In this document: positions 44,384 to 55,199 of the stretch, one piece after another
How the letters are laid out: each line of letters begins with the position of its first letter
How positions within the stretch are numbered: position 1 is the stretch's first letter
Source: Dryococelus australis
Taxonomy: Eukaryota; Arthropoda; Insecta; Phasmatodea; Phasmatidae
Length of the DNA: 64,000 nt
Reading direction: 5' to 3'
Assembly (NCBI GenBank): GCA_029891345.1
Contig: CM057009.1
Span: forward strand, 212,344,709-212,408,708
The notes under the pieces: model-generated
Told to the model about the DNA's origin: nothing
Database searches by the model: none
The model's input: the letters and a program-made list of their open reading frames with translations, nothing else
Made by a program: the position numbers and the translations under genes

Positions 44384-45811
44384 CTAGTGGAAAAATAAAA
44401 ATGAACACCCCCAAAGTGGTGACCTAGAAACACCGCATGAGCATGGGGGACTAATAGAGGACAGTAAATACAATGATTAAAAGTGCTGTGCTGTGATCAG
44501 AGTAGGAACCGCATACTATGCATAACACTGATGAGCCCAATACAAAATGTAGTTGATGTGGTGAAAGAGTAGTCTGTTGTTTCAAGCATCGACATGTATG
44601 TAGTAAGCATTATAGACATGCCACGACGGCATAGACATCCACATGTCGTGCAATTAATGGACTTGTCGTATTGTGGGCCTGAAGGAGGCTGGATGGTCCT
44701 TTCGCATAATTGCCCAATGCATAGGACATGAAGTGTCTGCTGTGCATTATTGGTGGTGCCAGTGGTCCAACGTAGGTGTACATGCTCGTCTACCATGTTC
44801 CGGATGGCCGCGGCATACATATTCCCACCTTGCCTTGACCGCCGCATCAGACGAGCAGCCATTGCTGATCGCATGGCTACCACCACACTGATTACAGCCA
44901 CTGTTGCACCCAGGGTGTCAGCTAGGACCATCACCAACCGTTTTCTGGACGCTTGACTACGATCAAGGGTGTTGCTCTCTAAGCTTCCTCTCATGCCTAA
45001 TCATCGTGCAGCCCGCCTCGGATGATGTCGTGAACGACGAAACTGGAGGGATGAATGGCGTTGAGTTACGTTTAGTGATGAGAGCAGATTCTGCATTAGT
45101 GTCAGTGAAGTTCATATGTGAGTGCAGGGACGACCAGGAAAGCAGCAACAACCAGTGTGTGTATGACAGCGACGTACAGGACAAACTCCAAGTATTATGG
45201 CCGGGAGGGAGGGGGGCTCAATAGCCTACAATGACTCTACGGCTTTGGTTTTTGTTGAGGGAACACTGACATGTGAATGCCACATTCAGAACATCATCCT
45301 CCCCATTTTGTTGCCATTCCTACAACGCCAAGGATATGTCCGCTTCCAGCTGGCCAATACCAGTGCACACATGTTTCGTGCTACACAATGCACCCTCGAA
45401 GGAGTTCGTCAACTCCCCTGGCCAGTACCATCACCCGACCTGTTCCCCATTGAACATGTGTGGGTGGCTTGATGGGATCACGCTTGGTGCGGTCTGCAAT
45501 ACCAGCAACAAACCTCCAACAATATTGCAACATCAGGTGAAATTAGCATGGAACACTATTCCCGAAGATGACATCCAACACCATTATGATCGCCTCTATG
45601 CACGACTGCAAGACTGCATCTTCGATAAAGACAGCTACACAAGATACTGAAATTGTTGTTCAAGACATTCTATAGCCTCTGACCATAGGTGTACATCCCT
45701 GTTTTCATTATCATATACCTTGTACAACCTGTAGATCTATAATTAGTCAGTAAAACCTCAATTTATACGAAACCATTTTGTCCGGGTGTTCATTTCCCAT
45801 TTTCCACCAGT
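44384..45811 (+). mobile_element. Tc1-like transposon with recognisable inverted ends
   Basis: The left end CTAGTGGAAAAATAAAAATG followed by AACACCC mirrors the right end GGGTGTTCATTTCCCATTTT then CCACCAG (about 45784-45811). Inside, the plus strand reads GLKEAGWSFRIIAQCIGHEV (about 44677), a Tc1 HTH start, then an overlapping frame with LSFLSCLIIVQ near 44980, ISFDST-like residues near 45220, VFVEGTLTCE and ILPILLPFLQRQGYVRFQLA (about 45290-45350), and LPWPVPSPDLFPIEHVWVA (about 45413-45470). The second catalytic Asp, expected in a Q-D-N-A-R-P-H context, is lost here (QLANTSAH). The third acidic residue (E of IEH) is present. Frames are broken. Confidence 0.85.
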
Positions 45812-46560
45812 CTAGTTTCCACCAAACTATGCACATCATAAATGCTACAGAACGACATGTAAACATTTATGATTTAAGTGGGCCAGACAACGATGTTCAA
45901 AATGGCTGCATCATATATAATTCGTATAACTTTACCACATATATTAAACAATTTAAGAAATTGAACCAAACGTTGTATGTTGACATTATTTATTAGAAGT
46001 ATCATATTCAGGTTTTTCTGGCATTTTTGTACGATAGCACGAATAAAAAAAAATAAAATTTTTTGTGCCATATCTCACAGATCATCAACCGATTTATCCC
46101 AAATTCTTTCCACAATTAGCACTACAGTTGGCTATGTGAAGTAGCACGTTTTAAGGAACTCAGGTACTTATTTTCAAAACGACGGCTCTGTAAATATTTT
46201 AGGTTTGTAAAACATATAATTCAAAGTATTAGACTGATTATTTCCGAAGTTAACGTTCCGAATCCGACCTCTGTAATGCAGTTGATTGTACTCTAGCTTA
46301 CAGTACAAGATTTTCTGAGTTTGAGTACCAATTAATGCACTCATGTAGACTATTTGTAATAGTCTCACTACTGTTGCATGTTTCTGGTTTCATCTCTAAT
46401 GATACCGCTTTCAAAGAGAAGTTAAGTCCAACCTACATACTCAGTTTTTAGGAGCTTCTTTAAACATTTATTGCAGCCATGAGGAAAGTAGGTACATTAG
46501 TTGTATTAGTATATTATTGTTTTAGGTTTGTTTGTAAATAAATCACGAAATTATTATCAA

Positions 46561-47880
46561 CTCTTTTATTTAATTAAGATCTCCATCCCTCTAAGAACCT
46601 GGCTAATCCCACTGACTAAAAAAAAATTCTAAGAAGTTTTTTCACTGCTTCTCTTGTTGCCTGACACCGGCCACAATCACGTCATCCAGTCCGACACTTC
46701 GACTGATGTATCTCCGCTCATCATTTGTGAGTAGACAGTTAAGGGAGCATTCACGCATTGATTTAAGAGTATCATCTGCTGATTTTCACAAACACTACTC
46801 TGGAACGCGTTTTTATAGCATGAATAGTTTACACATAGTTATAACGTATAACACATTCAGAGTTATTGAATGGCTACGTCTATACTTCCGAAATTAAGAA
46901 AGATGTTGTTCCGGGATTCATAACTGAGAATGTAGAAAATAAATTTGCGAGGCAACTAGAAATGACTTGAGCTACCGTCACAAGACTGAACTTTTTCTAC
47001 ACAACATTGTTGAGCGGCAACTTTAAACGACTCTATGAGGAAATATTAATATAAACTTACATTTATTATTCACAAAAATTATATTCTTTCCAAAAAACTA
47101 CTGAGCTAAGTTTTGTGTATAATCTACTTGATTCCTTTATGTAATGATATGTGTACTTGTACTGTGCACATTAGTTAATGTAGCTAGAGATATTTTATTA
47201 TTCGCAGAGATCGTGGCGTAAGTGGACAAGCGAAAACATTCTGATTTTTACTTTGGGTATGCCAAGTAATCGAATTAGTAATTTTGTGCAAAACACGATA
47301 AATATTTATGGTCCAGGGAACACCATTAATTACTGTCCAAATATTGGTTTTCGCACTAACTACATTCGAAAAGATGCAGGGGTGTATTAGTGCTGGAACG
47401 CCGTTCTGGCACTGCTTTGTGAGAATTTTTATGTTGCCCAAGCCTCATGATTTTATAACCAATAATTTTTATTTCATTTTAGTAAACTTTCGTAAAGAAA
47501 ACAACGACAACTTATGATGTTTTAATTTCGTACACGTTATGCTTAGAAATAAGGGCACATTATTATGTAGACAAGTGTGACGAATTTTACCAATTAAATC
47601 ATGCATACGATAAACTACCATCATGATTTCTCTCGAAGGAAATAATACAACTAAAGCAGTCTTTGTTGTCCAGTATCTGTGACTTCTACACACATTACAA
47701 AATAATTGGCAAGAAAATTATACATATATATTATATGTATGTAAATATACATACGTGTATGTATGTAAATTATATATATACATCCATTCACACAAAAAAA
47801 CAGTTGTACATGAGCACTGCACACAATTTAGTCAATTGGCAGTTCACTCTCGCTAAGCCCAGGTTCAGATATATTTCAAT
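46561..47880. other. AT-rich non-coding interval
   Basis: No gene recognised. A (TA/GT)-rich low-complexity stretch lies at about 47720-47790. Short ORFs have no motif support. Confidence 0.35.
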
Positions 47881-47881
47881 C

Positions 47882-48110
47882 TTATTTCTTTGATGATTTT
47901 ATTTTTTGCAACAGGTGTAATGGGGTAACCGGTTTCCCGTCGTGTCGTACCTTGCAATTAATGGATGGTTGCGAAGAAGGAACATGATCCGAACTGCTTG
48001 GGTGTCTTGGACGGCGTTTGACGCGCGTCGACGCGCCTCTAGTCGTTGCGCCTGCCATCGTGGGTCGCCGTCTGCAGGAAACTGAACGCGGCGACCCCTC
48101 CCTCCACCGC
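47882..48110 (-). CDS. Candidate GC-rich 5' exon of a host gene
   Basis: In an otherwise AT-rich interval, 47930-48300 is CpG-rich. The minus strand has ATGGCAGGCGCAACG (about 48055), giving MAGATTRGASTRVKRRPRHP then SSSDHVPSSQPSINCK, which is followed by a GTACGA that could be a 5' splice site. The open frame itself continues to a stop at 47882 (LLQKIKSSKK). The basic, Ser/Pro-rich composition fits a disordered N-terminus. The combination of a CpG-rich patch, start and donor is suggestive only. Overlapping plus-strand frames exist. Confidence 0.3.
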
Positions 48111-48430
48111 GACTTCGTGCCTGGCACGTGACCTGTTGTTCGCAGTATCGTCAGCGGATATTACGTCATCGGCCAACTTTGAAGTGTTTGAATGGTAGCA
48201 CCCTTGGAGCTTCGAGTGCGATCCTCTACGTCGGAGACGATGGCGGTTGCAGTGGATCACGACTAATTATACTCGTGCCTGAGCAACGAGCAAGAAAACC
48301 CTCTGGGGGAGTAATGAGAATGGGTTCTCCGAGATAGGCGGAAAATCGCTGAAGGTGTTTAGAGCGGAGAAATACAGTTAATTTTTAATTCTGTAAAGGG
48401 GAGAAATTTAAATATGTTAATGCTACTATA

Positions 48431-48664
48431 GGCCGTTCACATTAAAGTGAGCACTTTTTAAGGTCCTTGTGAATTTTTTCTTTCATCAAATTTCCATCTT
48501 CCTGCTGCTTTTTAAAATAAACATTGCAATGTGACGAGTAAACACAGTGTATAGATTTCACCGCCATCAAAATTTGATGCCTGAGGCTGCAATAAGATAT
48601 ATTTATTAGCGGTTAGTGCTTGTTGGAAGGGCCTTAAAAAGTGCTCACTTTATCGTGAACAGCC
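48431..48664. mobile_element. MITE with ~33-bp inverted repeats and TA duplication (copy A)
   Basis: The left end GGCCGTTCACATTAAAGTGA with GCACTTTTTAAGG is mirrored at the right end (CCTTAAAAAGTGC then TCACTTTATCGTGAACAGCC). Both sides are flanked by TA (48429-48430 and 48665-48666). At 234 bp with no ORF, it is a non-autonomous Tc1/mariner-type element. A second copy is at 54075-54294. Confidence 0.92.
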
Positions 48665-48802
48665 TATATAGGGATTTGCATGCCAAAGGTGTTTTTAAAG
48701 AAACTTTTGTTGATTATGCTTTAAATATTTTGTCATTTTTATGTGAGGTTTTACAGATCATTTTAAAGGGTGATTTACTGAATTGTATTCAGAGTATATT
48801 TT

Positions 48803-50110
48803 AAAGCCTACTTTCCGAAGTAAAGGAAGGTTTATGATATCACTTTCCTGTCTGTATGGCGGATTGTTTATGTATGAGTATGTGTATCTGTGTGTGTCTG
48901 AGCGTATGTCCCTTTATCAATTATTATACGTGTAAACTAATTTCCACTAAACTCGGTACATATATAGTTCTTAGTAAGAACGCCTAACTTTTATAGTTCT
49001 CAATCATTCCGGGTACTTGCTTTTAAAATGGCGGATATTTTATTATTTCCGTTGATAGGCCTATGTCATAGCTCAGGAATCATTCAACATATTTGAACCA
49101 AATTTTGTATCTTGGCTGAGTGTCGTAAAAACATTAAATTTTGAAGTGGATATTTTTAGTCCAATATTTTGGAAGATAGCACTAAAAATAAATAATTATT
49201 TTTTTAATTCTAACACAAAAACTATTAAACCAATTATCATCCAATTTGGCATGAAAGTAAAACTATTATAGGAGAGCTAAAATTTAGAAATTAAACTTGA
49301 TATGGGATTTATTTTCAAAATGGTGGCCGTTCATATATTTAAAGTTTATTTTCTATGTCTAACGTACCTCTTAACAACGTTTGATCAAATTTTGCATGCT
49401 AAAAGTATATATTACAAGCATCATATTTGGCAAAACATAGTTACATTTCTCAGCCATTTTATAAGTAAACACCAAATGAATAAATAAAGTTTTTATGTCG
49501 TACCTCAGTAAAAAAATTATTCTGCTCCTACCAAATTTGGCAGACTAGAAGTACTGAGGCAGTTGATGTAAATTTGTGTGTTTTTCAGTATGTCAGACAC
49601 ATATTTTTTTCAAAATGGTGGCTATATAAATATTTTAGCTCAGCATTTTGTATTAACTAAACAATTCTAACTTAACTTTGTATGCTGACAGTAGGTTTAT
49701 CTATTACAACCATCAAATTTGTCTGTGCAAAACCTAATAATCTCTGCTATTTTTTATGACAGCCCCACCAATAAAAATTAAGTTTTTATCTCATATATCG
49801 GGAAACAATTAACTGATTATTAACAAATTTCGGCGAAGATGTACTGTGATAGGCCATATTAATATATGTAATTTTTAAAAGTATGGCTAGTTAATTTGCA
49901 GAATGGCAGCTTTAAAATCATTTCAGTTTTGTGTGATATATCTACGAAATTATGCAATATTTTTTAACCTAACTTTGTATATTGGCAACTCACTCAGTTT
50001 TTAAGAATTTTTCTTAAATTACTTGCACCCATATTGAGTAAAGTAGCTTCAGTAGCTATGCCAGTGCCTTCTTGTTTTGTATTACATTTTTTATGTATTC
50101 ACTTGGATGA
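48803..50110 (+). mobile_element. Near full-length copy of the ~145-bp-unit element
   Basis: It starts TTAAAGCCTACTTTCCGAAG, passes a TG-rich leader (GTATGTGTATCTGTGTGTGT) and then carries seven units. The recurring CCAAATTTGGCA-like box appears near 49097, 49243, 49386, 49531, 49673, 49823 and 49968, a spacing of 142-150 bp. The second box (CAAAATGGCGGC / TTTGGAAGATAGCAC) lies in each unit. The end TGAGTAAAGTAGCTTCAGTA (about 50037) is a diverged form of the 3' end at 46481. No ORF. Confidence 0.75.
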
Positions 50111-51225
50111 GTGTAAATTTTTTGGGCGGCGGATATAAAAAATAAGCGGTGTCCTGGATACTGTACAGTATAAACCTTTGTTGTTAATATTTTATTTTTA
50201 TGGGAGTAGTAATCTCTAGGTTCCTGTTAATAATCCTATCTATGGTTATTTACATTTTACTCCAACTTGTTTTCTGAATCAAATGTGAGATGATTGGTGA
50301 GTTCGAGTTACTGGACGTGCTTGTGGCGGAGTACTGGGGTGCTCTCGGGTTATTCCCAAGGTATGCCTAGGGAACATTGGCAGTCCGTTACGCAGGTTTC
50401 TTTTTCCTATCAAATAATCAAAAAAAAATTTAATATGTTAGGCACTTCTCAATTTTGAGATGTAAAAAAAAAAACAGGGAAAAAATATATGTGTTAAAAA
50501 AACAAACGAATCTTTTAGTATTCTACAAAAAGGTTGCACTTTTGCAAGAAGTTCATTGGCACCATTACCGAAAATTGTAAGACTTATAAAGAACGCACAA
50601 GAAAGTAAAACTTCGCTGTCATTCACTTTAAGTGGAAAAGAAGACAACTGAATTTTTTTGTAAAAACCGACCGAACAGTTTACAGGATATCAAAAAATGC
50701 ACATTCCCGGGTAAATGGCTACGTCTGGTAACACACTCATGAGTGAATCAATATCCAAACCACCTGTAAGCTGATATCTTTCAAATACGATATGAGAGCA
50801 GCATAATGCCTACAATCGCCAATTCCCTATGCATAGAGACCGGAAAAATTGATTTCAGTTACCTGTAGGCTAGACTGCACAGTCTTTTTTACGATAACGC
50901 AGATAATATTAATCATTGGTTGCATGCTGACACAGCGGAAGGCATGCGTTGGGCATGGGACTTGCGTGTTTCTTATTGGTTCAGGATTATTCAGGAGGTG
51001 ATAAATAACGCGTGAACTATAGTGGCGTGAACAAACGAGTATTTGGATTCTAGCTTGACCCATTAAATGAATCTGCGAATTCTTCATGTCTCTACCTGTG
51101 CAACATGCTAGTGGCCTGGCAGACCCCATTTACGAAATCCATCGCATCCAAGTTGCAGTGAATTTCACTCAACAACTATGCGATGTTTTTAATGAATTAC
51201 ACCGCTAAAATCACAAAAACACGCA
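50111..51225. other. Non-coding interval
   Basis: No gene recognised. A minus-strand 100-codon ORF (51129-50827) starting MGSARPLACCTGRDMKNSQI shows no motif I know; it lies in a moderately GC-rich patch and may be chance. Confidence 0.3.
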
Positions 51226-51229
51226 ACAC

Positions 51230-53560
51230 TTTACACACGCGCAATTCCGCTATTAGTGTGCTGGAATGCAAGGGGATTACTCGGGAAGGAAGCCAACTTT
51301 GCCGATTTTCTTCGCAGACATAATAAAGAGCTTGCAGCGATAAATGAAACACATTTACGCCCCACTGACTAACTACGATTTCTAGACTATGTTAAACATC
51401 GTAAGGATCGAACAAATTGCAGTTGGGGAGGAGTAGCCATAATAATTAAAAACACCATAGCGCACTAAGTTGCCACAGGTCCACAACTATCCCACATTGA
51501 AGCTGTGGCTTTTAAACTGAACGTCTGCAACAGGCCACTGGCAGTCATATCAGTGAACCGTCGCGGTAACTAACTCACAATACATGACCTAGCCAGGTCA
51601 CTCGGGCCTCTTCAATGTACCATTATATTGGCTGATCTAAAAGCTAAACACACTTCCGGGAACTCGCGCGTTGCCACGCCCAATGGCAATAAATTATACA
51701 CACTCTAAGGGTGCCATAACTATATTGTGTATACGCCCTACTCTCCCGCATGGTATCCAGATGCAACAGACACGAGGAGGTCCGATGTACTGGGCATTAC
51801 TATATAAGAAAACATAAACTTAGTGTATTAAATAGAGGTAATACATGAACTAACCATTTTAAAAATAATGAAAAAAAGTGCATTTAAAATTTAAAATAAT
51901 AATAATAATATTTGGGCTGTTTACAAATATAGACACGTTTAATCTCTAAAAAAAATTCTTTAGTTGCAAATGGTACCAAAAAAAATTACTGAGAGATTTT
52001 TGTCCGAATTTAGCATTTAATGCCCTATATTTCCATGCATGGTGAAGCATGGCCTTAATCGAGGAGGCAAGAATGTCAGCTAATCAAATGCGGCCCTCGA
52101 TACGGGACTCTAATGCGAATTGGGCCGCATTTGAAGAGTGCACACAGCGGGAACTTGGCACTCCTGAACATATCGACACTCCGAAACTCGTAGATGAGAG
52201 CGTCACTGCACTCTAAATTACAATCAAGGCGGGTACTGAACAATTTACACCGCGCAAAAATTACACAGTAAGTCCACAAACACTCCCGCAACACATTCGT
52301 GGCCTATTTACACAGCGTAATTCCGCACAATGCCACTTGCAACGAACTGGTTCTCTGTAATCCAGGGCACAATACAGGCACCTGCAGGATCAGGCGAGGA
52401 CAGAAATTGCAAAACACAGAAGCACATAGTGGCAAGAGAAAGTGCCAGTATTGGAAGGTCAGGTTAACAGCCTGTGGAAAAAAACACGAGGTTTATTAAA
52501 CCAATACACATGCCCCCGCCCCTCTCAAATGCTCTGGCGGTGACGTTTACACGCCTGAGAACAAAGCAACTCTGCTTTCAGAAACACTAGCTACCGTATT
52601 TCAACCAACTCAAGACCCCTTCGACTCCAACCACACCAGGTGCATCGAACGAGTCGAGGTCCTCAAATCAATGCTCGCCCTGACCAATGGGGCTGAAGTT
52701 AAAACAATCGTGCTGCATCTACAACCGCACAAACGCCAGACTATGGCGGTATTCAAGCCATCTTCTTAAAACATGTACCCTACTCCACATATGATGTAAT
52801 GGCTGAATGCATCAATGGAATTTTACGCACAAAACACTTTCCTGGGCAGTGGAAACGTGCACGTGTCTTTTTGTTCCCTAAGCTTTGAAAATATGACACA
52901 CTGCCACATAACTATAATGCAGGTAGCTTTCTTAGTATTCTGTCTAAAATAGCAGAAAGCACACTGCTAAGGAAACTGAAATCGCACATACAAGAGAAAA
53001 ATGTCCTACCAAATAAGCAACTTGACTTTAGAAACAGCTATACCACGACAAAACTCGACCACATCGTGGAACATACTACCCAAGGAATTAACAATCACAG
53101 TTATAATGTGATTGTTTTCCCTGGCATATGAAAGGCCTTCGACAAAGTCTGGCGTGCTGGCCTGGAGTACAAAATGCATGCGACTGGGTTTCCAGACTGG
53201 CACGTATAGCTTACTTACATATACTAGAGAGATCGTACTTCATAGTCACACTATCAGGAACCACTGTCACTCCTATACAATGTGTATCGAACACATACCG
53301 ACAAATTACATATACTAGAGAGATCGTACTTCATAGTCACACTATCAGGAACCACTGTCACTCCTATACAATGTGTATCGAACACATACCGACAAATTTT
53401 GATAAGTTATTCCTGAGGTGTAATTGTAAAAATTGAGATAGGCAGCCCATGGTCCAGGTCAAATAGCAAGAGTGGTAGACGCTTCCAAATATTCAGGAAA
53501 AAAGTGTCGCTTATTGTCATATTTAGGAAACTGCTTGCGGGACAGAACCAAAATTAAGTT
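51230..53560 (+). mobile_element. Jockey-type non-LTR retrotransposon (LINE), decayed
   Basis: The endonuclease domain is readable from about 51255: VLECKGITREG / GLLGKEANFADFLRRHNKEL, AAINETHLRP (catalytic Glu, about 51335), NCSWGGVAIIIKNTI (about 51417-51460), ADLKAKHTSGNSRVATPNGN (about 51632-51690) and RRSDVLGITI (about 51778). After a linker (52060-52500), reverse transcriptase motifs follow: AIFLKHVPYSTYDVMAECIN (about 52758), WKRARVFLFPKL (about 52850-52885), SILSKIAESTLLRKLKSHIQ (about 52940-52995) and KQLDFRNSYTTTKLDHIV (about 53020-53070), then AFDKVWRAGL (about 53135). The catalytic F/Y-A-D-D box is not visible; the sequence degenerates after the 91-bp duplication. 51800-52050 is AT-rich and looks inserted. 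Many stops. Confidence 0.85.
53216..53397. repeat. Perfect 91-bp tandem duplication inside the LINE
   Basis: The segment beginning TACATATACTAGAGAGATCG and ending CATACCGACAAAT occurs at 53216-53306 and again, without a difference that I can see, at 53307-53397. The surrounding reverse transcriptase is badly decayed, so the duplication is much younger than the LINE. 91 is not a multiple of three, so it also shifts the frame. Confidence 0.97.
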
Positions 53561-54070
53561 ACCATATATTTAACCCGTATTCATTAATAAAGTGAATGTC
53601 ATGTACATATAACCTACCTCCATCATGTTAAAAGATGATGGAAGCTTATTTGCAGAAATAAGCTACCCTTATTTCTGCAAAAAGAAAATATTACATGAAA
53701 ACTTCCCTATTTTTGACTAGAGATTATGAAATGCCGGCAAAATTATCAACATAAATGTCTCTAGCAAAAATTGTTTAACTCTCGCCCTTTTCGAGTAAAA
53801 ATTACATGTTTGGTTCCACAGAGATATTTTACTGCCTGCCAGATAGGCGACCAGTGATGACTGTCTGAATGCCACGCCTCTTAGTGTTGTGTGGACATTA
53901 TGTACTAGTGGTTTGTAGCGGAATTAATGGGGTTTTTAAGAGGCGAAAATACTGATGTTCGTCATTATTTCCCCCTGCTCTCAATTTAAGTACTGTAGTT
54001 CCCCTCCCTTACAGAGGAGAGGTCTGTAGAATAAAAACCCACACTTCACAGCATGTTGCATACATTCTAC
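53561..54070. other. Non-coding interval
   Basis: Contains a local inverted repeat AGCTTATTTGCAGAAATAAG facing CTTATTTCTGCAAA at 53642-53685. No gene recognised. Confidence 0.4.
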
Positions 54071-54074
54071 TATA

Positions 54075-54294
54075 GGCTGTTCATGGAAAAGTGAGCATGT
54101 TGGAGGTCCTAGTTACTTTTTTCTTTCAGCCTCATTTTTATCCTTTAACAACCTTTTTAAATATATATTGCCGTGTAAGTAATAATTCTCCACTGCACAC
54201 GAAAGTTAACATCTAAGGCAAAAATATATATATTTATTGACTCTTGTTCCAAATGAGAAGGCTTTCAAAAGTCCTCACTTTGCCGTCAACAGCC
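54075..54294. mobile_element. MITE with inverted repeats and TA duplication (copy B)
   Basis: The left end GGCTGTTCATGGAAAAGTGA is mirrored by CCTCACTTTGCCGTCAACAG then CC at the right. TA flanks both sides (54073-54074, 54295-54296). The internal sequence resembles copy A at 48431-48664 (TTTTTTCTTTCA; ATATATTTATT). It ends 11 bp before the start codon of the transposase at 54306. Confidence 0.88.
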
Positions 54295-54305
54295 TACAAG
54301 TCGAG

Positions 54306-55140
54306 ATGGCGAAGTATAAAAACTCAGAAATGACAGCCATGATTCTGCTTTATGGCGAAGATAAAGGTAATACACGATCTTCTGTGCGATTGTACATTGA
54401 GAGGTTTACAGCGCGGCTGCAACCTCATCACTAGACCTTCACAACCATCACACAGACACTGCATGAAACAAGCACGTTTAAGGCACGAGGTGGGTCTGGT
54501 CAACTGAGAAATGTACGTACAACTACTTTGCAAGGAAAAGTACTAACTGTTGTAGAGGAAAACCTGTCAACAAGCACCCGCGCCATTGCGCATGGCATGG
54601 GTGTGTCCCATTATACTGTTTGGCTTGCAATGCACGAGCAGCTGCAGCTTACCTACCACGTACGAAAGGTGCAGGCATTGGGAAAATCAAAAATTTCGCT
54701 CCTCGACGTCATATTTCGCAGTGGTTTCCGCAACAGTGCACAGTAGTTCCTCATTTTACTTCCATTGTATTGTTGACTGATGAAGAAATATTCACGAGAG
54801 CGTGTTATTTTAACAACAGGCACAGTCACATGTGGGACGACACCAATCCGCATGCAGCCGCCATCACAGCTAACCAGCAAAGATTTTCTGTGAAAATCTG
54901 GACGGGAATTGTGGGGATCATCTCATTGGGCCGTACGTGAAGCTGCATTGATTGACTGGACACATGTACTGCCAATTCCCGTTATTTACATTGCCATATA
55001 TCCTCGAGGATGTGCCAGTCCCGCAAGTAGTTTCCTAAATATGGCAATAAATCATACTTTTTTCTCAAATTCTGAAAGCATCTACCGCTCTTGCTATTTG
55101 ACCTGCAGCATGGGATGCCTATCTTAATTTTTCTATTTCC
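54306..55140 (+). pseudogene. DUF4817-type transposase, decayed
   Basis: The start MAKYKNSEMTAMILLYGEDK at 54306 is followed by NTRSSVRLYIERF, the DUF4817 HTH. Next come a GRGGSGQLRNVRT-like stretch (about 54490), VVEENLSTSTRAIAHGMGVS (about 54550-54610) and HYTVWLAMHEQ. The core has TDEEIFTRACYFNNRHSHMW, DDTNPHA (about 54775-54855, first catalytic Asp) and QQRFSVKIWTGIVG (about 54880). The second and third acidic positions are not readable after 54915, where the frame breaks; DLTPL-type residues were not found. TTCLNMAINHTFF-like fragments end near 55060. Confidence 0.8.
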
Positions 55141-55199
55141 ACCTCATGAATAAACTATCAAAATTTTCCGACTTTTTCAAAAATATGTGTGTCTGACCC

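Larger units (their letters stand above)
39706..46560 (+). mobile_element. Long copy of the ~145-bp-unit element, broken by nested insertions
   Basis: The 5' end is AGCCTACTTTCTGAAGG (39708) and the 3' end GAGGAAAGTAGGTACATTAG (46481). Between them lie degenerate units with two recurring boxes: an ACCAAATTTGGTACGCTGA-like box (about 39968, 40115, 40261, 40409) and a CACCATTTTGTAAGATAGTG-like box. Units continue at 42130-42330, 43130-44380 and 45830-46230. The gaps are occupied by a DUF4817 transposon (40560-41850), a SINE (41866-42040), an unassigned piece (42340-43080) and a Tc1-like element (44384-45811). That these pieces were once a single copy is inferred from shared orientation and the single pair of ends. 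A 16-C run lies at 39769-39784. Confidence 0.6.
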
